From contig AP026137.1 in assembly GCA_030295235.1 (NCBI GenBank), positions 806,001 to 870,000 on the forward strand: DNA of 64,000 nucleotides, read 5' to 3'. The notes under the pieces were generated by a model. That model was not told the origin of the DNA, searched no databases, and saw only the letters and a program-made list of their open reading frames with translations. Shown here piece after piece: positions 1-12,419 of this stretch. A program made the translations under genes and the position numbers. Source of the DNA: Fistulifera solaris (Eukaryota > Bacillariophyta > Bacillariophyceae > Naviculales > Stauroneidaceae). Within the stretch, counting starts at the first letter, position 1. Every line of letters starts with the position of its first letter.

Positions 1-577
1 CCAGCAGAACAAACGGAGCTTAGGTAGCAGTGGAACTCGGACCAATCCTGATTCATGACTGAAAAGCAGTCGTGGTTAACATCATTCGTTACGAGTTACG
101 AGGGGGATCGCTGCAATCTATTTACTCCTATTACTCAGTCTTAGCAACCAGCAAACTAAATAGAATTTTTTTTGAAAACATCCAATCTATTATTGCTAAA
201 AATGGATAGAACGCAGATCCCAGAATCAAAAGGAGCACAACTCTTGCACGAGGAGCTAGAAGAAAGAACACTGTCTCACTGCACCAAGCCACCGAGCTAC
301 GAGTGATTCAACACATGAATCACACCCGCAGACGGCACATCTGGCGTCTTAACGAGAGACATGGGGCCCTACCTTCATCGCAGCGCGAGAGTTGGCTTGC
401 CACGCCTGGCCAATTGATTTGGGTTTAAAAGAGAGAAAACAAAATAGATTTGGACTTGAGAGTGAACGTACCTTGTCACGGTCCCTGCCAGATACTCTGC
501 CGTCGAGTTCAAAGCAAACCGGGATTCCAGCACCTCCTCGTGACATTCTCTCATCCTCACCTTTTCTGTCCCTAAGA

Positions 578-3375
578 TCAATAAATTATTACACTACTTG
601 GGATATCGAACATTCTCCTTGCACAGTCGAGCCAAGTACGGGGCGCGCGGAAGCAAACATTCTCCTTGCACTTCCGCTCCAGAAAGGGACGGGTGCGGAG
701 GCAAGGACCAAGTGTTTTCTTTCGCTTTCGCATCGCATCCACCTCCATTGAATCCACATCGCAAAAGTGTGGAATGGTATCCACGTCCATTCCACTCGTG
801 ATATCAAATCTCGGCATGGTATCCATCTCCGTTTCACTCAAAAAAATCCAATGTCGACATTGCAGAATCCTCCTCTACAAAAGGATCAAGACACAATCGA
901 TGACGCTTCGAACTCCTCACCGGAGAAGAGGAAGAAACAACATCAGCTTCCAATGCGCGCTTACGCGTCTCACGACCAAGATCCACCACCACGACGACAG
1001 GATCAAGACACAATCGACGACGCTTCCAATTCGTCACCGGAGAAGAGGTAGAATCAACATCATCTTTCAAAGCGCGCTTACGCGTCCCGCGAACAAGATC
1101 CACCACCACGACGACAGGATCAAGACACAATCGACGACGCTTCCAATTCGTCACCGGAGAAGAGGTAGAATCAACATCATCTTCCAAAGCGCGCTTACGC
1201 GTCCCACAGCCAAGATCCACCACCACGACGACAGGATCAAGACACAATCGACGTCGCTTCGAACTCCTCACCGGAGAAGAGGAAGAAACAACATCATCTT
1301 CCAATGCGCGCTTACGCATCCCGCGAACAAGATCCACCACCACGACGACAGGATCACGACACGATCGACGACGCTTCGAACTCCTCACCGGAGAAGAGGA
1401 AGAAATAACATCATCTCCCAAAGCGCTTACGCCGTCCCACAGCCAAGATCCACCACCACGACGACAGGATCAAGACACAATCGACGTCGCTTCGAACTCC
1501 TCACCGGAGAAGAGGAAGAAACAACATCATCTCCCAAAGCGCGCTTACGATTCCAACGAGACGGATCATCCAAACCAGCCATCTCATCTATCTCCATAGG
1601 AACCGGATCATCCAAACCAGCCATCTCATCTATCTCCATAGGAACCGGATCATCCAAACCAGCCATCTCATCGATCTCCATAGGAACCTCCATAGGATCA
1701 TCCAAGCTAGCCATCTCATCGATCTCCATAAAAACCGGATCATCCAAACCAGCCATCTCATCGATCTCCATAGGAACCGGATCATCCAAACCAGCCATCT
1801 CATCGATCTCCATAGGAACCTTCATAGGATCATTCAAACCAGCCATCTCATCGATCTCCATAGGAACCGGATCATACAAACCAACCATCTCATCGATCTC
1901 CATAGGAACCTCCATAGGATCATACAAACCAGCCATCTCATCGATCTCCATAGGAACCTCCATAGGATCATACAAACCAGCCATCTCATCGATCTCCATA
2001 GGAACCTCCATAGGATCATTCAAACCAGCCATCTCATCGATCTCCATAGGAACCTCGATAGGATCATACAAACCAGCCATCTCATCGATCTCCATAGGAA
2101 CCGGATCATCCAAACCAGCCATCTCATCGATCTCCATAGGAACCTCCATAGGATCATTCAAACCAGCCGCCTCATCGATCTCCATAGGAACCTCCATAGG
2201 ATCATACAAACCAGCCATCTCATCGATCTCCATAGGAACCTCCATAGGATCATACAAACCAGCCATCTCATCGATCTCCATAGGAACCTCCATAGGATCA
2301 TACAAACCAGCCATCTCATCGATCTCCATCAAAATCAGATCATCCAAACCAGCCATCTCATCGATCTCCATAAAAATCAGATCATCCAAACCAGCCATCT
2401 CATCGATCTCCATAGGAACCTCGATAGGATCATACAAACCAGCCATCTCATCGATCTCCATAGGAACCGGATCATACAAACCAGCCATCTCATCGATCTC
2501 CATAGGAACCGGATCATCCAAACCAGCCATCTCATCGATCTCCATAGGAACAGGATCATACAAACCAGCCATCTCATCGATCTCCATAGGAACAGGATCA
2601 TACAAACCAGCCATCTCATCGATCTCCATGGGAGCAGGATCACGAGCAAGATCCGCAAAGTACTCGCGAACACTTCGTTGCCCGATCCGTTCGATGAAAC
2701 GACACGACACCAATTTATCATCGGGCGCAAAATGAACTCGACGACGATCACCACTTTTCTTTACAATACGCTCCGCAAACAATTTCGTTTTCAATGATTC
2801 TAGAGCCGTCGGCTCAATCGACTCCACAACCGGTATCGTCTTCACTGGAGCAGAAGGCAATGTCCCGACTGCAACGGAATCCTCCACAGCCGGTTGCTGA
2901 ACACAGCAACGACGATGAGCAAGACCCGAAAAGTATTCGCGAACACTTTGTTGCCCGATCCGTTCGATGAAACGACACGACACCAAATTTTCATCGGGGG
3001 CAAAACGAACGCGAAGAAGACCGCTTTCCTTCAACAAACATCGGAAATGTGCGTTCCAAACAGCACGCTTGTTTGAGAATTCACACAAAAGACGAAGGGG
3101 ATCGAGACCAATAGAGCTGCATGTCTCGAAATTCCCCAATCGCACGATATGAATTGCTTTTGTTGCTGCGGACGACCCACGAAGCTCAGCCAACAACAAA
3201 AACAAGCCAACTGCGGAAGCACCGATCCATCTGGCACCTCCACAAGCAGTAACAACTCCAATCACCATAAGAAAGAGAATGAAGACGAAAGACACGCAAA
3301 AATGACACGGTGCTTTCGCTTCAAATCAAATTGCTTCTCCGTAGCGTCAAGTACCGGAGCTACAGGACGAAACAT
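578..3375 (-). pseudogene. Membrane-anchored tandem-repeat protein, unit 1 copy
   Basis: Family not recognised. The ATG at 3375 opens MFRPVAP, followed by a basic stretch and a hydrophobic segment (about residues 26-47, then 50-66), suggesting a type II membrane anchor. A duplicated module of about 33 residues follows, each copy with an RVxF-like core (RVRF, RVHF) and a shared ERIGQ-SVREYF tail. Next come about 24 repeats of PMEIDEMAGL spaced 14-16 residues, then six 39-residue repeats (SSSSPVRSSKRRR core, then a VVVVVD stretch). Breaks: one base short near 3305 between ATG and anchor, a frameshift near 1424, and a seventh A near 840 that truncates the acidic tail. Homopolymer breaks may be sequencing errors. 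The repeats keep multiples of three, which argues for coding on this strand. Confidence 0.6.
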
Positions 3376-3848
3376 CGTGAGAGGTAGAGTCTCCAAACGA
3401 ACTGGAAACTCCGTGTTCTTTGCCAAGAGAACATCGTCACGATGCGTACAACCGTTTGCGTGAAAAGAACGAAGCAAACAGCCGCACGACGACCAAACGA
3501 CAGCCACATGGTCGAGCAAAAACTCTTCAGCGCCAGAAGAGCGATTTCTGCGACGGTCCGAGCGCAGAAACGCATCAACACAAGCCCCGCAACGCAAGCA
3601 GGCACAAGGATGATGCAAAGAACGGAAAAGAGCGACAGAACAAGCAAACAGACGCAGGAGAAAACACACACCGACTCCGAAAGCGACTGAACACTTGCGA
3701 TGCCGCGCAGCATACTTCCAATCTCCAGAGCAAACTGAATCTCCGCCGGAGCGAAGAAACAGCCAATCCGGCCGACAGGAGACGAAAGGATGCAAGTAAA
3801 GAGCACGAAGCTCGCGAAAGTTTTGTTTGTTTTGATAAAGTTTATCAT
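3360..3848 (-). CDS. Hydrophobic 162-residue ORF overlapping the repeat gene start
   Basis: An ATG-initiated ORF with a signal-like start (MINFIKTNKTFASFVLFTC) and several Cys/Val/Leu-rich hydrophobic stretches. It ends 15 bases inside the start of the repeat gene in another frame, so it could be a separate membrane protein, a long upstream ORF, or part of the same gene joined by a splice I cannot place. The same ORF occurs at 11435-11923, 18502-18990, 25911-26399 and 33112-33600. The units are recent duplicates, so its conservation says little. The opposite strand here is also open but encodes only a low-complexity K/R/T-rich chain. Confidence 0.3.
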   Translation of the reverse strand: MINFIKTNKTFASFVLFTCILSSPVGRIGCFFAPAEIQFALEIGSMLRGIASVQSLSESVCVFSCVCLLVLSLFSVLCIILVPACVAGLVLMRFCARTVAEIALLALKSFCSTMWLSFGRRAAVCFVLFTQTVVRIVTMFSWQRTRSFQFVWRLYLSRCFVL

Positions 3849-3916
3849 TTTGTTGCAAGACCTTGTTTCAAAAGAAAAAAGTGGGCAACCGAGAAGGCGA
3901 GGGAGGCCAGCTGCGG

Positions 3917-3966
3917 ACCGCGGTACATGTTGTACGGACCGCGGTACATGTTGTACGGACCGCGGT
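3917..3966. promoter_or_regulatory. Three 21-bp iterons with ACCGCGGT palindrome, unit 1
   Basis: The perfect 8-bp palindrome ACCGCGGT starts at 3917, 3938 and 3959, an exact 21-bp period of about two helical turns. It lies between the divergent minus-strand genes and the plus-strand gene. The linker, GTACATGTTGTAC, has matching GTAC ends. This suggests a multi-site binding array for a dimeric regulator; the function is inferred. Confidence 0.5.
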
Positions 3967-4383
3967 ACATTTTCTACGTAACCTTCACGGCTACTATTTG
4001 AAAGAGAAAGTATATTCGATGCGACATGATACTCTATTCGGACAATGTACGCTGCATACATCCAGTATATCAACGTACGGGTACCGTACCGGATGGATGG
4101 ACTTTGCTGTGTCCTCGTTTTTCCGTGCTTTTTTAAAAAGTCTTGTTGTAATCATTACCAACCAGGTCTTGCTTATTGCTTCGCTATGGAAAGAAAGATT
4201 GTCGATCAACTGCCACTCGACAATAATGATAGCAAACAAACGAATTCTTTTCTCGTCACTTCGACGCGGAGCAAAGGATCGACGGAGATTAGGAATCACC
4301 TTTTTTCGAGATAGATCCCATGTGAGCTCGCAACTCGCCACATCATCGCTTGCAGCACGAAATCCTTCCTTTTCGTTAGTTCA

Positions 4384-6028
4384 ATGCAGTCAAACGTAGG
4401 CTCGATATCAAACAAGTACACTTCCTTTCGGATCCGTAATCTACGGTACAAGAGTGATCAATCTGATCCTGCAAGGAAAACAACAAGAAATGAAGAAACA
4501 CCCGTTATAGCACCGGGATCGAAGCCTCACTCCGCCATCGCGGCTCAATTGGAAGAGCGACTCAAACGAGTTGTTAGCGATCTAAATTTGAGCGATCAGC
4601 TTTCGGTAATAGGCATTGCTGTCCTTACGGCTCTCATTTTGACGGCTCCTTATGTTATTCGGCAAATGAAGAAATCAGGTCGAGAAGATTATTCGGTCAC
4701 GTCGGAAGATCCGGTGGATGATTTGACCATGGTTGTGAGACGTGCGTGGGACGAGGAAGACGAAGATGAGTCATCTCGAAAAAGCGCTGTTGAAATAATG
4801 CTTAAGGATATTTTGAAATCGCAAGGACTGCAGTAAGCAGCACAGGATTTTCTCATTCGCATTTTGGAAGCGCCCGAGTTCCAGGCGGCGCTGCAACGTT
4901 TGGTAAAAAACGATTTGGGCGGACTTAATTTCGGATAAGGAAACTGTGGCACAAGTGATTCGACTGCTGCAAATAGCCATTCAAGATCCGGCTGTGAAGA
5001 AAGCGGCTCAACTTCTTGTGCTTCAAATTGTTCAAGATCAGCAAGTCAAAGAGTCGCTCATTGAGCTCATCAAAAGTTTGGGTGCCGAAAAGGCTGTTCT
5101 GGGTGCTACTCAGACTCTTCTAACAGAGGCCGCGCATAATGCTTTGAATGATGCGGAAATATTAGACCATTCGATGGAATTCGCGACGGACGTGGTGGGA
5201 GACGATGTCGTCCAACGAACGGCCGGTGAGGCTTTGCGCAAATCAGTGGGACACGCTTTTAGACCTGCGTCCACGGTTTTGTTGACAGCGGCAGGTATTG
5301 GTTTGATGGTATTCGGTGTGGCTACAATTGGCTATGCCAGATCGTCCGACCAAGAAATAGTTTTGTTGGAAACAGCTGCTCGATCACTACAAAGCAATGC
5401 CTCTTATGGGATTATGAGGATCGTCACTTGGCCTTTTCGTGCAGTGCAGGGTATCTGGAGCGATACAGAAATTTTATTGTGGAAACCTGTATGTTGGCTT
5501 CAAGATAGTGCCGCTATAATTTCGGAGCAAGCATTATCATTGATTTCAGACTCGTTCGACTACGTGTCGAGTCTACCAAGTCGGGGAAGTGTGGCGGTGA
5601 TGCAAGCCTTGTCGCAAGCTGGACAGGCCACTGCTGATGCCGTTGTTACTTTTGTTGATCGATTGTTTCAAAAGATCGCCTCCTTGGCGTGTTTATACAA
5701 AGATGAATTGGTCGCAGCCATCACTCAGTACTTAAGGGCAGCTGTTGATTTCGTAGTGGAGTTCGCTCAATCCAATGGCCAGGTCGCGATTCTATGGATG
5801 TTATTTAAGTGCTCAATTGATGCTATAGCGATGTTTTGGTTGCAGTCGCCAGGTACGCCTGTTTTCTTGTTAGCTTCAGCTGGTACATTTTGCTACGTCA
5901 CTCTGCACGCCCACTTCTTTTATCTCCATCGCCGTGCATCGTACTCGATGCCATTGCAATTGCAAGTTCTGCATTCCTTTTATCGTTATCGTAATGCTCT
6001 TTTTCCTTCTTCTAGCAGAAAAGGGTGA
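4384..6028 (+). pseudogene. Broken copy of the unit-5 mitochondrial-type protein gene, unit 1
   Basis: Nearly identical to the intact gene at 34146-35693 up to the base matching 35550. CAA has become TAA at 4834, stopping translation after 150 codons. An A-run near 4903-4908 then shifts frame, and an open segment resumes at 4946 (360 codons). The native 3' end is replaced by a different hydrophobic tail ending at 6028. Unit 1 shares several bases with unit 5 that units 2-4 lack, for example four T rather than three near 5472. The stop is a substitution shared by units 1-4, so loss of the full-length product is more credible than the indels alone would suggest. Confidence 0.75.
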
Positions 6029-6270
6029 CAACGCACGGTCGCACGGTGGACACAGTGTGTGGTCAGTGTCGGATTTCTTTCCTGTTGATGCCGATGCCGA
6101 TGCCCTATCGACGCATCATCAAAGACTATCCGTGTCTGCCAAACAAAGGTTACATACTCGCCAATCTCATCTTTTTTTCGGCGGCGGTGGCGGCGGTAGG
6201 ATCGGATAAAGTCGATGTGTCATCATCAGTCGAGGAAAGCAGATGGGACCGCGTCCGAAGGGAAGGAGGC

Positions 6271-7148
6271 ATGTTCTCCATACACACAAAACATACGGTG
6301 TTTTTGAATCCGTTTGGACTCTGGTACGGTGCGGTGGCTGTCACTCTCGGTATCCCGTGGTATATTGCCATGACAATCTGTCAAATCTTTTACAAGTTGA
6401 CCGGAGAACGTTTCGATTGACTACGATGCATTCCGATTTTTTATTACACAAATTTTTATTACACAAATTTGGGGGACATTGTTGTTCCGATTGACACATT
6501 GTTATCCCAAAATGGAAGGTTTGGATATTTTACGAAAATTCTATAAAGAGTGAGTATGTTGGCAATAACCGTGCTGGACATTCGCCTTCGCGGTTCGCAG
6601 GAGGAGTCTCATAATGTTTTTTCGACGTCACAGGGGTCGATGTGCCATGCTTGCGGCGAATCACAGCTCATGGATGGACACTTTCTATTTGGGTGCGACC
6701 GTCGGCTGGAGAAATTTTAGCCTCATTAGCAAAAATGAAGTGCAGCGCGTCCCTATTCTCGGTAAGGCCATCGAGGTTGGCGGCAATATTCTACCTGGTA
6801 GTAGATCGACAAGATCGCAAGTCGCAGCTCATGACGTTGAAAAAGGGAATTCAATACCAGTACTTACAAGACTTTGTACATTTGTGAAGGTATCCCGAGG
6901 GAACACGTGCGCATACAAGAAGAGTCGTGCCCTTTAAAAACGGAGCTTTCAAAATGGCGCACAAGGCTGGTGCACCGGTCATCATCCCCATTTCCATCGT
7001 AGGCGCCGATAAATCCATGGCAATTCACTGGATGTTCCCTTTCTGACCCGGTCACCCCCTATCACGCGTGGTCGTTCATAAACCGATTGAATCCGAAGGA
7101 AGGACGGAAGAGGAGCTGGCGGAGGCTGTTTCGCACTGCTATGAATAG
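6271..7148 (+). pseudogene. 1-acyl-glycerol-3-phosphate acyltransferase (PlsC family) pseudogene, unit 1
   Basis: The family transfers a second acyl chain to lysophosphatidate in glycerolipid synthesis. Pieces are clear but spread over frames: membrane segment (FGLWYGAVAVTLGIPWYIAM), PKMEGLDIL, a 51-nt GT-AG intron (6550-6600), then NHSSWMD, which fits the NHxxxxD catalytic motif. VPILGKAIEVGG, SQLMTLKKGIQ, PEGTR and PFKNGAFKMAHKAGAPVI follow. An in-frame TGA lies just before PEGTR, a second TGA follows WMFPF near 7045, and at least two frame changes are needed. The open frame extends upstream to 6025. Units 1 and 2 share the second TGA; units 3 and 4 have CGA there. Probably not functional. 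Confidence 0.75.
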
Positions 7149-7369
7149 CGGATTGGACGATTACCAAAAGCCACTTGACAAGTGAATCATTGTCCTTGAA
7201 AGTACCAGGTACCAGGTACCAGGTATGATCGGGCAAAAGTGAAATGAGGGATAGTTTCCGGGACTGAAAAGTTGAGTCGTTGGAGAAAAGTAGACAACCG
7301 GATTTTTGAAGTCGAAATTCGAGACATGGATTGCAATCGCTACTGCAAGCTGCAAGTAGTCGACTACTA

Positions 7370-7790
7370 ATGAAAATGAAGTTAGCCTACCAAACTGTAC
7401 CCAAATGAACGGAGGTTAGTCTAGAGGTATAGCAGTCTGCGCCACTTTTCAATGATTCATGACTGATGACTGAAACGCAGTCGTGAAAAAGGTAGCGCAC
7501 ACCATTATGGGTCTCTATATAGAACAGATGAAAGACAATGATTTCGCAAGGAATTTCGACCTAAGCAATCGAGTTGTGAATTGCAAATGCTGCAAGGATC
7601 ATTGTATTAGCACGTCATAAAATACAAACATAGCTTACCAACCCAGCAGAACAAACGGAGCTTAGGTAGCAGTGGAACTCGGACCAATCCTGATTCATGA
7701 CTGAAAAGCAGTCGTGGTTAACATCATTCGTTACGAGTTACGAGGGGGATCGCTGCAATCTATTTACTCCTATTACTCAGTCTTAGCAAC
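7370..7790. repeat. Dispersed intergenic element at unit 1/2 junction
   Basis: AT-rich intergenic DNA made of related sub-blocks. Landmarks are a CATGACTG/CAGTCGTG near-palindrome following GATT (near 7456 and 7696), TTTCGAC after GCAAGG, and AACAAACGGAGCT. The same landmarks recur at 15411-15840, 22490-22910, 29945-30360, at the window start, and in three degenerate copies at 63262-63900. No convincing coding potential. It may be the homology that drove unequal crossing-over. Confidence 0.6.
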
Positions 7791-8230
7791 CAGCAAACTA
7801 AATAGAATTTTTTTTGAAAACATCCAATCTATTATTGCTAAAAATGGATAGAACGCAGATCCCAGAATCAAAAGGAGCACAACTCTTGCACGAGGAGCTA
7901 GAAGAAAGAACACTGTCTCACTGCACCAAGCCACCGAGCTACGAGTGATTCAACACATGAATCACACCCGCAGACGGCACATCTGGCGTCTTAACGAGAG
8001 ACATGGGGCCCTACCTTCATCGCAGCGCGAGAGTTGGCTTGCCACGCCTGGCCAATTGATTTGGGTTTAAAAGAGAGAAAACAAAATAGATTTGGACTTG
8101 AGAGTGAACGTACCTTGTCACGGTCCCTGCCAGATACTCTGCCGTCGAGTTCAAAGCAAACCGGGATTCCAGCACCTCCTCGTGACATTCTCTCATCCTC
8201 ACCTTTTCTGTCCCTAAGATCAATAAATTA

Positions 8231-11200
8231 TTACACTACTTGGGATATCGAACATTCTCCTTGCACAGTCGAGCCAAGTACGGGCGCGCGGAAGCAAACA
8301 TTCTCCTTGCACTTCCGCTCCAGAAAGGGACGGGTGCGGAGGCAAGGACCAAGTGTTTTCTTTCGCTTTCGCATCGCATCCACCTCCATTGAATCCACAT
8401 CGCAAAAGTGTGGAATGGTATCCACGTCCATTCCACTCGTGATATCAAATCTCGGCATGGTATCCATCTCCGTTTCACTCAAAAAAATCCAATGTCGACA
8501 TTGCAGAATCCTCCTCTACAAAAGGATCAAGACACAATCGATGACGCTTCGAACTCCTCACCGGAGAAGAGGAAGAAACAACATCAGCTTCCAATGCGCG
8601 CTTACGCGTCTCACGACCAAGATCCACCACCACGGCGACAGGATCAAGACACAATCGACGACGCTTCCAATTCGTCACCGGAGAAGAGGTAGAATCAACA
8701 TCATCTTTCAAAGCGCGCTTACGCGTCCCGCGAACAAGATCCACCACCACAACGACAGGATCAAGACACAATCGACGACGCTTCGAACTCCTCACCGGAG
8801 AAGAGGAAGAATCAACATCATCTTCCAAAGCGCGCTTACGCGTCCCACAGCCAAGATCCACCACCACGACGACAGGATCAAGACACAATCGACGTCGCTT
8901 CGAACTCCTCACCGGAGAAGAGGAAGAAACAACATCAGCTTCCAATGCGCGCTTACGCGTCTCACGACCAAGATCCACCACCACGACGACAGGATCAAGA
9001 CACAATCGACGACGCTTCCAATTCGTCACCGGAGAAGAGGTAGAATCAACATCATCTTTCAAAGCGCGCTTACGCGTCCCGCGAACAAGATCCACCACCA
9101 CAACGACAGGATCACGACACAATCGACGACGCTTCGAACTCCTCACCGGAGAAGAGGAAGAATCAACATCATCTTCCAAAGCGCGCTTACGCGTCCCACA
9201 GCCAAGATCCACCACCACGACGACAGGATCAAGACACAATCGACGTCGCTTCGAACTCCTCACCGGAGAAGAGGTAGAATCAACATCATCTTCCAAAGCG
9301 CGCTTACGCGTCCCACAGCCAAGATACACCACCACAACGACAGGATCACGACACAATCGACGACGCTTCGAACTCCTCACCGGAGAAGAGGAAGAAACAA
9401 CATCATCTTCCAATGCGCGCTTACGCGGCCCGCGAACAAGATCCACCACCACGACGACAGGATCACGACACAAAGGACGACGCTTCGAACTCCTCACCGG
9501 AGAAGAGGAAGAAACAACATCATCTTCCAATGCGCTTACGATTCCAACGAGACGGATCATCCAAACCAGCCATCTCATCTATCTCCATAGGAACCGGATC
9601 ATCCAAACCAGCCATCTCATCGATCTCCATAAAAACCGGATCATCCAAACCAGCCATCTCATCTATCTCCATAGGAACCGGATCATCCAAACCAGCCATC
9701 TCATCGATCTCCATAAAAACCGGATCATCCAAACCAGCCATCTCATCGATCTCCATAGGAACCTCCATAGGATCATCCAAGCTAGCCATCTCATCGATCT
9801 CCATAAAAACCGGATCATCCAAACCAGCCATCTCATCGATCTCCATAGGAACCGGATCATCCAAACCAGCCATCTCATCGATCTCCATAGGAACCTCCAT
9901 AGGATCATTCAAACCAGCCATCTCATCGATCTCCATAGGAACCGGATCATACAAACCAGCCATCTCATCGATCTCCATAGGAACCTCCATAGGATCATAC
10001 AAACCAGCCATCTCATCGATCTCCATAGGAACCTCCATAGGATCATACAAACCAGCCATCTCATCGATCTCCATAGGAACCTCCATAGGATCATACAAAC
10101 CAGCCATCTCATCGATCTCCATAGGAACCTCGATAGGATCATACAAACCAGCCATCTCATCGATCTCCATAGGAACCGGATCATCCAAACCAGCCATCTC
10201 ATCGATCTCCATAGGAACCTCCATAGGATCATTCAAACCAGCCGCCTCATCGATCTCCATAGGAACCTCCATAGGATCATACAAACCAGCCATCTCATCG
10301 ATCTCCATAGGAACCTCCATAGGATCATACAAACCAGCCATCTCATCGATCTCCATAGGAACCTCCATAGGATCATACAAACCAGCCATCTCATCGATCT
10401 CCATCAAAATCAGATCATCCAAACCAGCCATCTCATCGATCTCCATAAAAATCAGATCATCCAAACCAGCCATCTCATCGATCTCCATAGGAACCTCGAT
10501 AGGATCATACAAACCAGCCATCTCATCGATCTCCATAGGAACCGGATCATACAAACCAGCCATCTCATCGATCTCCATAGGAACCGGATCATCCAAACCA
10601 GCCATCTCATCGATCTCCATAGGAACAGGATCATACAAACCAGCCATCTCATCGATCTCCATAGGAACAGGATCATCCAAACCAGCCATCTCATCGATCT
10701 CCATAGGAGCAGGATCACGAGCAAGATCCGCAAAGTACTCGCGAACACTTCGTTGCCCGATCCGTTCGATGAAACGACACGACACCAATTTATCATCGGG
10801 CGCAAAATGAACTCGACGACGATCACCACTTTTCTTTACAATACGCTCCGCAAACAATTTCGTTTTCAATGATTCTAGAGCCGTCGGCTCAATCGACTCC
10901 ACAACCGGTATCGTCTTCACTGGAGCAGAAGGCAATGTCCCGACTGCAACGGAATCCTCCACAGCCGGTTGCTGAACACAGCAACGACGATGAGCAAGAC
11001 CCGAAAAGTATTCGCGAACACTTTGTTGCCCGATCCGTTCGATGAAACGACACGACACCAAATTTTCATCGGGGGCAAAACGAACGCGAAGAAGACCGCT
11101 TTCCTTCAACAAACATCGGAAATGTGCGTTCCAAACAGCACGCTTGTTTGAGAATTCACACAAAAGACGAAGGGGATCGAGACCAATAGAGCTGCATGTC

Positions 11201-11450
11201 TCGAAATTCCCCAATCGCACGATATGAATTGCTTTTGTTGCTGCGGACGACCCACGAAGCTCAGCCAACAACAAAAACAAGCCAACTGCGGAAGCACCGA
11301 TCCATCTGGCACCTCCACAAGCAGTAACAACTCCAATCACCATAAGAAAGAGAATGAAGACGAAAGACACGCAAAAATGACACGGTGCTTTCGCTTCAAA
11401 TCAAATTGCTTCTCCGTAGCGTCAAGTACCGGAGCTACAGGACGAAACAT
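8231..11450 (-). pseudogene. Membrane-anchored tandem-repeat protein, unit 2 copy
   Basis: Same architecture as the unit 1 copy: MFRPVAP start at 11450, anchor, duplicated RVxF-like module, about 26 PMEIDEMAGL repeats, then nine 39-residue basic repeats (the most in the array). Blocks open in frame are 11370-9520 and 9578-8475, separated by a two-base loss near 9533. The seven-A run near 8479 truncates the acidic tail, as in unit 1. The extra long repeats look like a duplicated block of three (EADVV, EDDVD, KDDVD variants recur in the same order), which suggests a recent internal duplication. Confidence 0.6.
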
Positions 11451-12419
11451 CGTGAGAGGTAGAGTCTCCAAACGAACTGGAAACTCCGTGTTCTTTGCCA
11501 AGAGAACATCGTCACGATGCGTACAACCGTTTGCGTGAAAAGAACGAAGCAAACAGCCGCACGACGACCAAACGACAGCCACATGGTCGAGCAAAAACTC
11601 TTCAGCGCCAGAAGAGCGATTTCTGCGACGGTCCGAGCGCAGAAACGCATCAACACAAGCCCCGCAACGCAAGCAGGCACAAGGATGATGCAAAGAACGG
11701 AAAAGAGCGACAGAACAAGCAAACAGACGCAGGAGAAAACACACACCGACTCCGAAAGCGACTGAACACTTGCGATGCCGCGCAGCATACTTCCAATCTC
11801 CAGAGCAAACTGAATCTCCGCCGGAGCGAAGAAACAGCCAATCCGGCCGACAGGAGACGAAAGGATGCAAGTAAAGAGCACGAAGCTCGCGAAAGTTTTG
11901 TTTGTTTTGATAAAGTTTATCATTTTGTTGCAAGACCTTGTTTCCAAAAGAAAAAAGTGGGCAATATCGAGAAGGCGAGGGGGAGGCCAGCTGCGGACCG
12001 CGGTACATTTTCTACGTAACCTTCACGGCTACTATTTGAAAGAGAAAGTATATTCGATGCGACATGGTACTCTATTCGGACAATGTACGCTGCATACATC
12101 CAGTATATCAACGTACCGGTACCGGATGGACGTTGCTGTGTCCTCGTTTTTCCGTGCTTTTTTTTTTTTTTAAAAAGTCTTGTTGTAATCATTACCAACC
12201 AGGTCTTGCTTATTGCTTCGCTATGGAAAGAAAGATTGTCGATCAACTGCCACTCGACAATAATGATAGCAAACAAACGAATTCTTTTCTCGTCACTTCG
12301 ACGCGGAGCAAAGGATCGACGGAGATTAGGAATCACCTTTTTCGAGATAGATCCCATGTGAGCTCGCAACTCGCCACATCATCGCTTGCAGCACGAAATC
12401 CTTCCTTTTCGTTAGTTCA

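Larger units (their letters stand above)
1..7642. repeat. Tandem unit 1 of a five-copy 7-8 kb array
   Basis: This is the first of five direct copies; the next begins at 7643 with the same bases. Contents in order: dispersed element, minus-strand repeat-protein gene, divergent promoter with three 21-bp iterons, broken plus-strand mitochondrial-type gene, broken acyltransferase, dispersed element again. The window starts exactly at the unit phase I chose, so the array may continue to the left. Unit 1 resembles unit 2 in the repeat gene and acyltransferase, but resembles units 4 and 5 in the promoter and unit 5 in much of the plus-strand gene, so it is mosaic. Confidence 0.95.

Noticed and set aside
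1560-2640. CRISPR-like array of short regularly spaced repeats
   Set aside because: Repeats abut with no unique spacers, length varies by whole codons, and the context is a eukaryotic coding minisatellite with no cas genes.
666-2735. Long plus-strand ORFs over the repeat gene (also 8034-9590, 16456-17877, 23525-25348, 31062-32546)
   Set aside because: A repeat whose length is a multiple of three keeps every stop-free frame open. These ORFs begin at non-ATG codons or in non-repeat shadow, lack any anchor or unique domain, and mirror the minus-strand gene.
3420-4001. Hydrophilic K/R/T-rich plus-strand ORF opposite the hydrophobic minus-strand ORF
   Set aside because: It is the complement of a Cys/Leu/Val-rich chain, has low-complexity composition, and its 3' end runs into the iterons with different endings in each unit.
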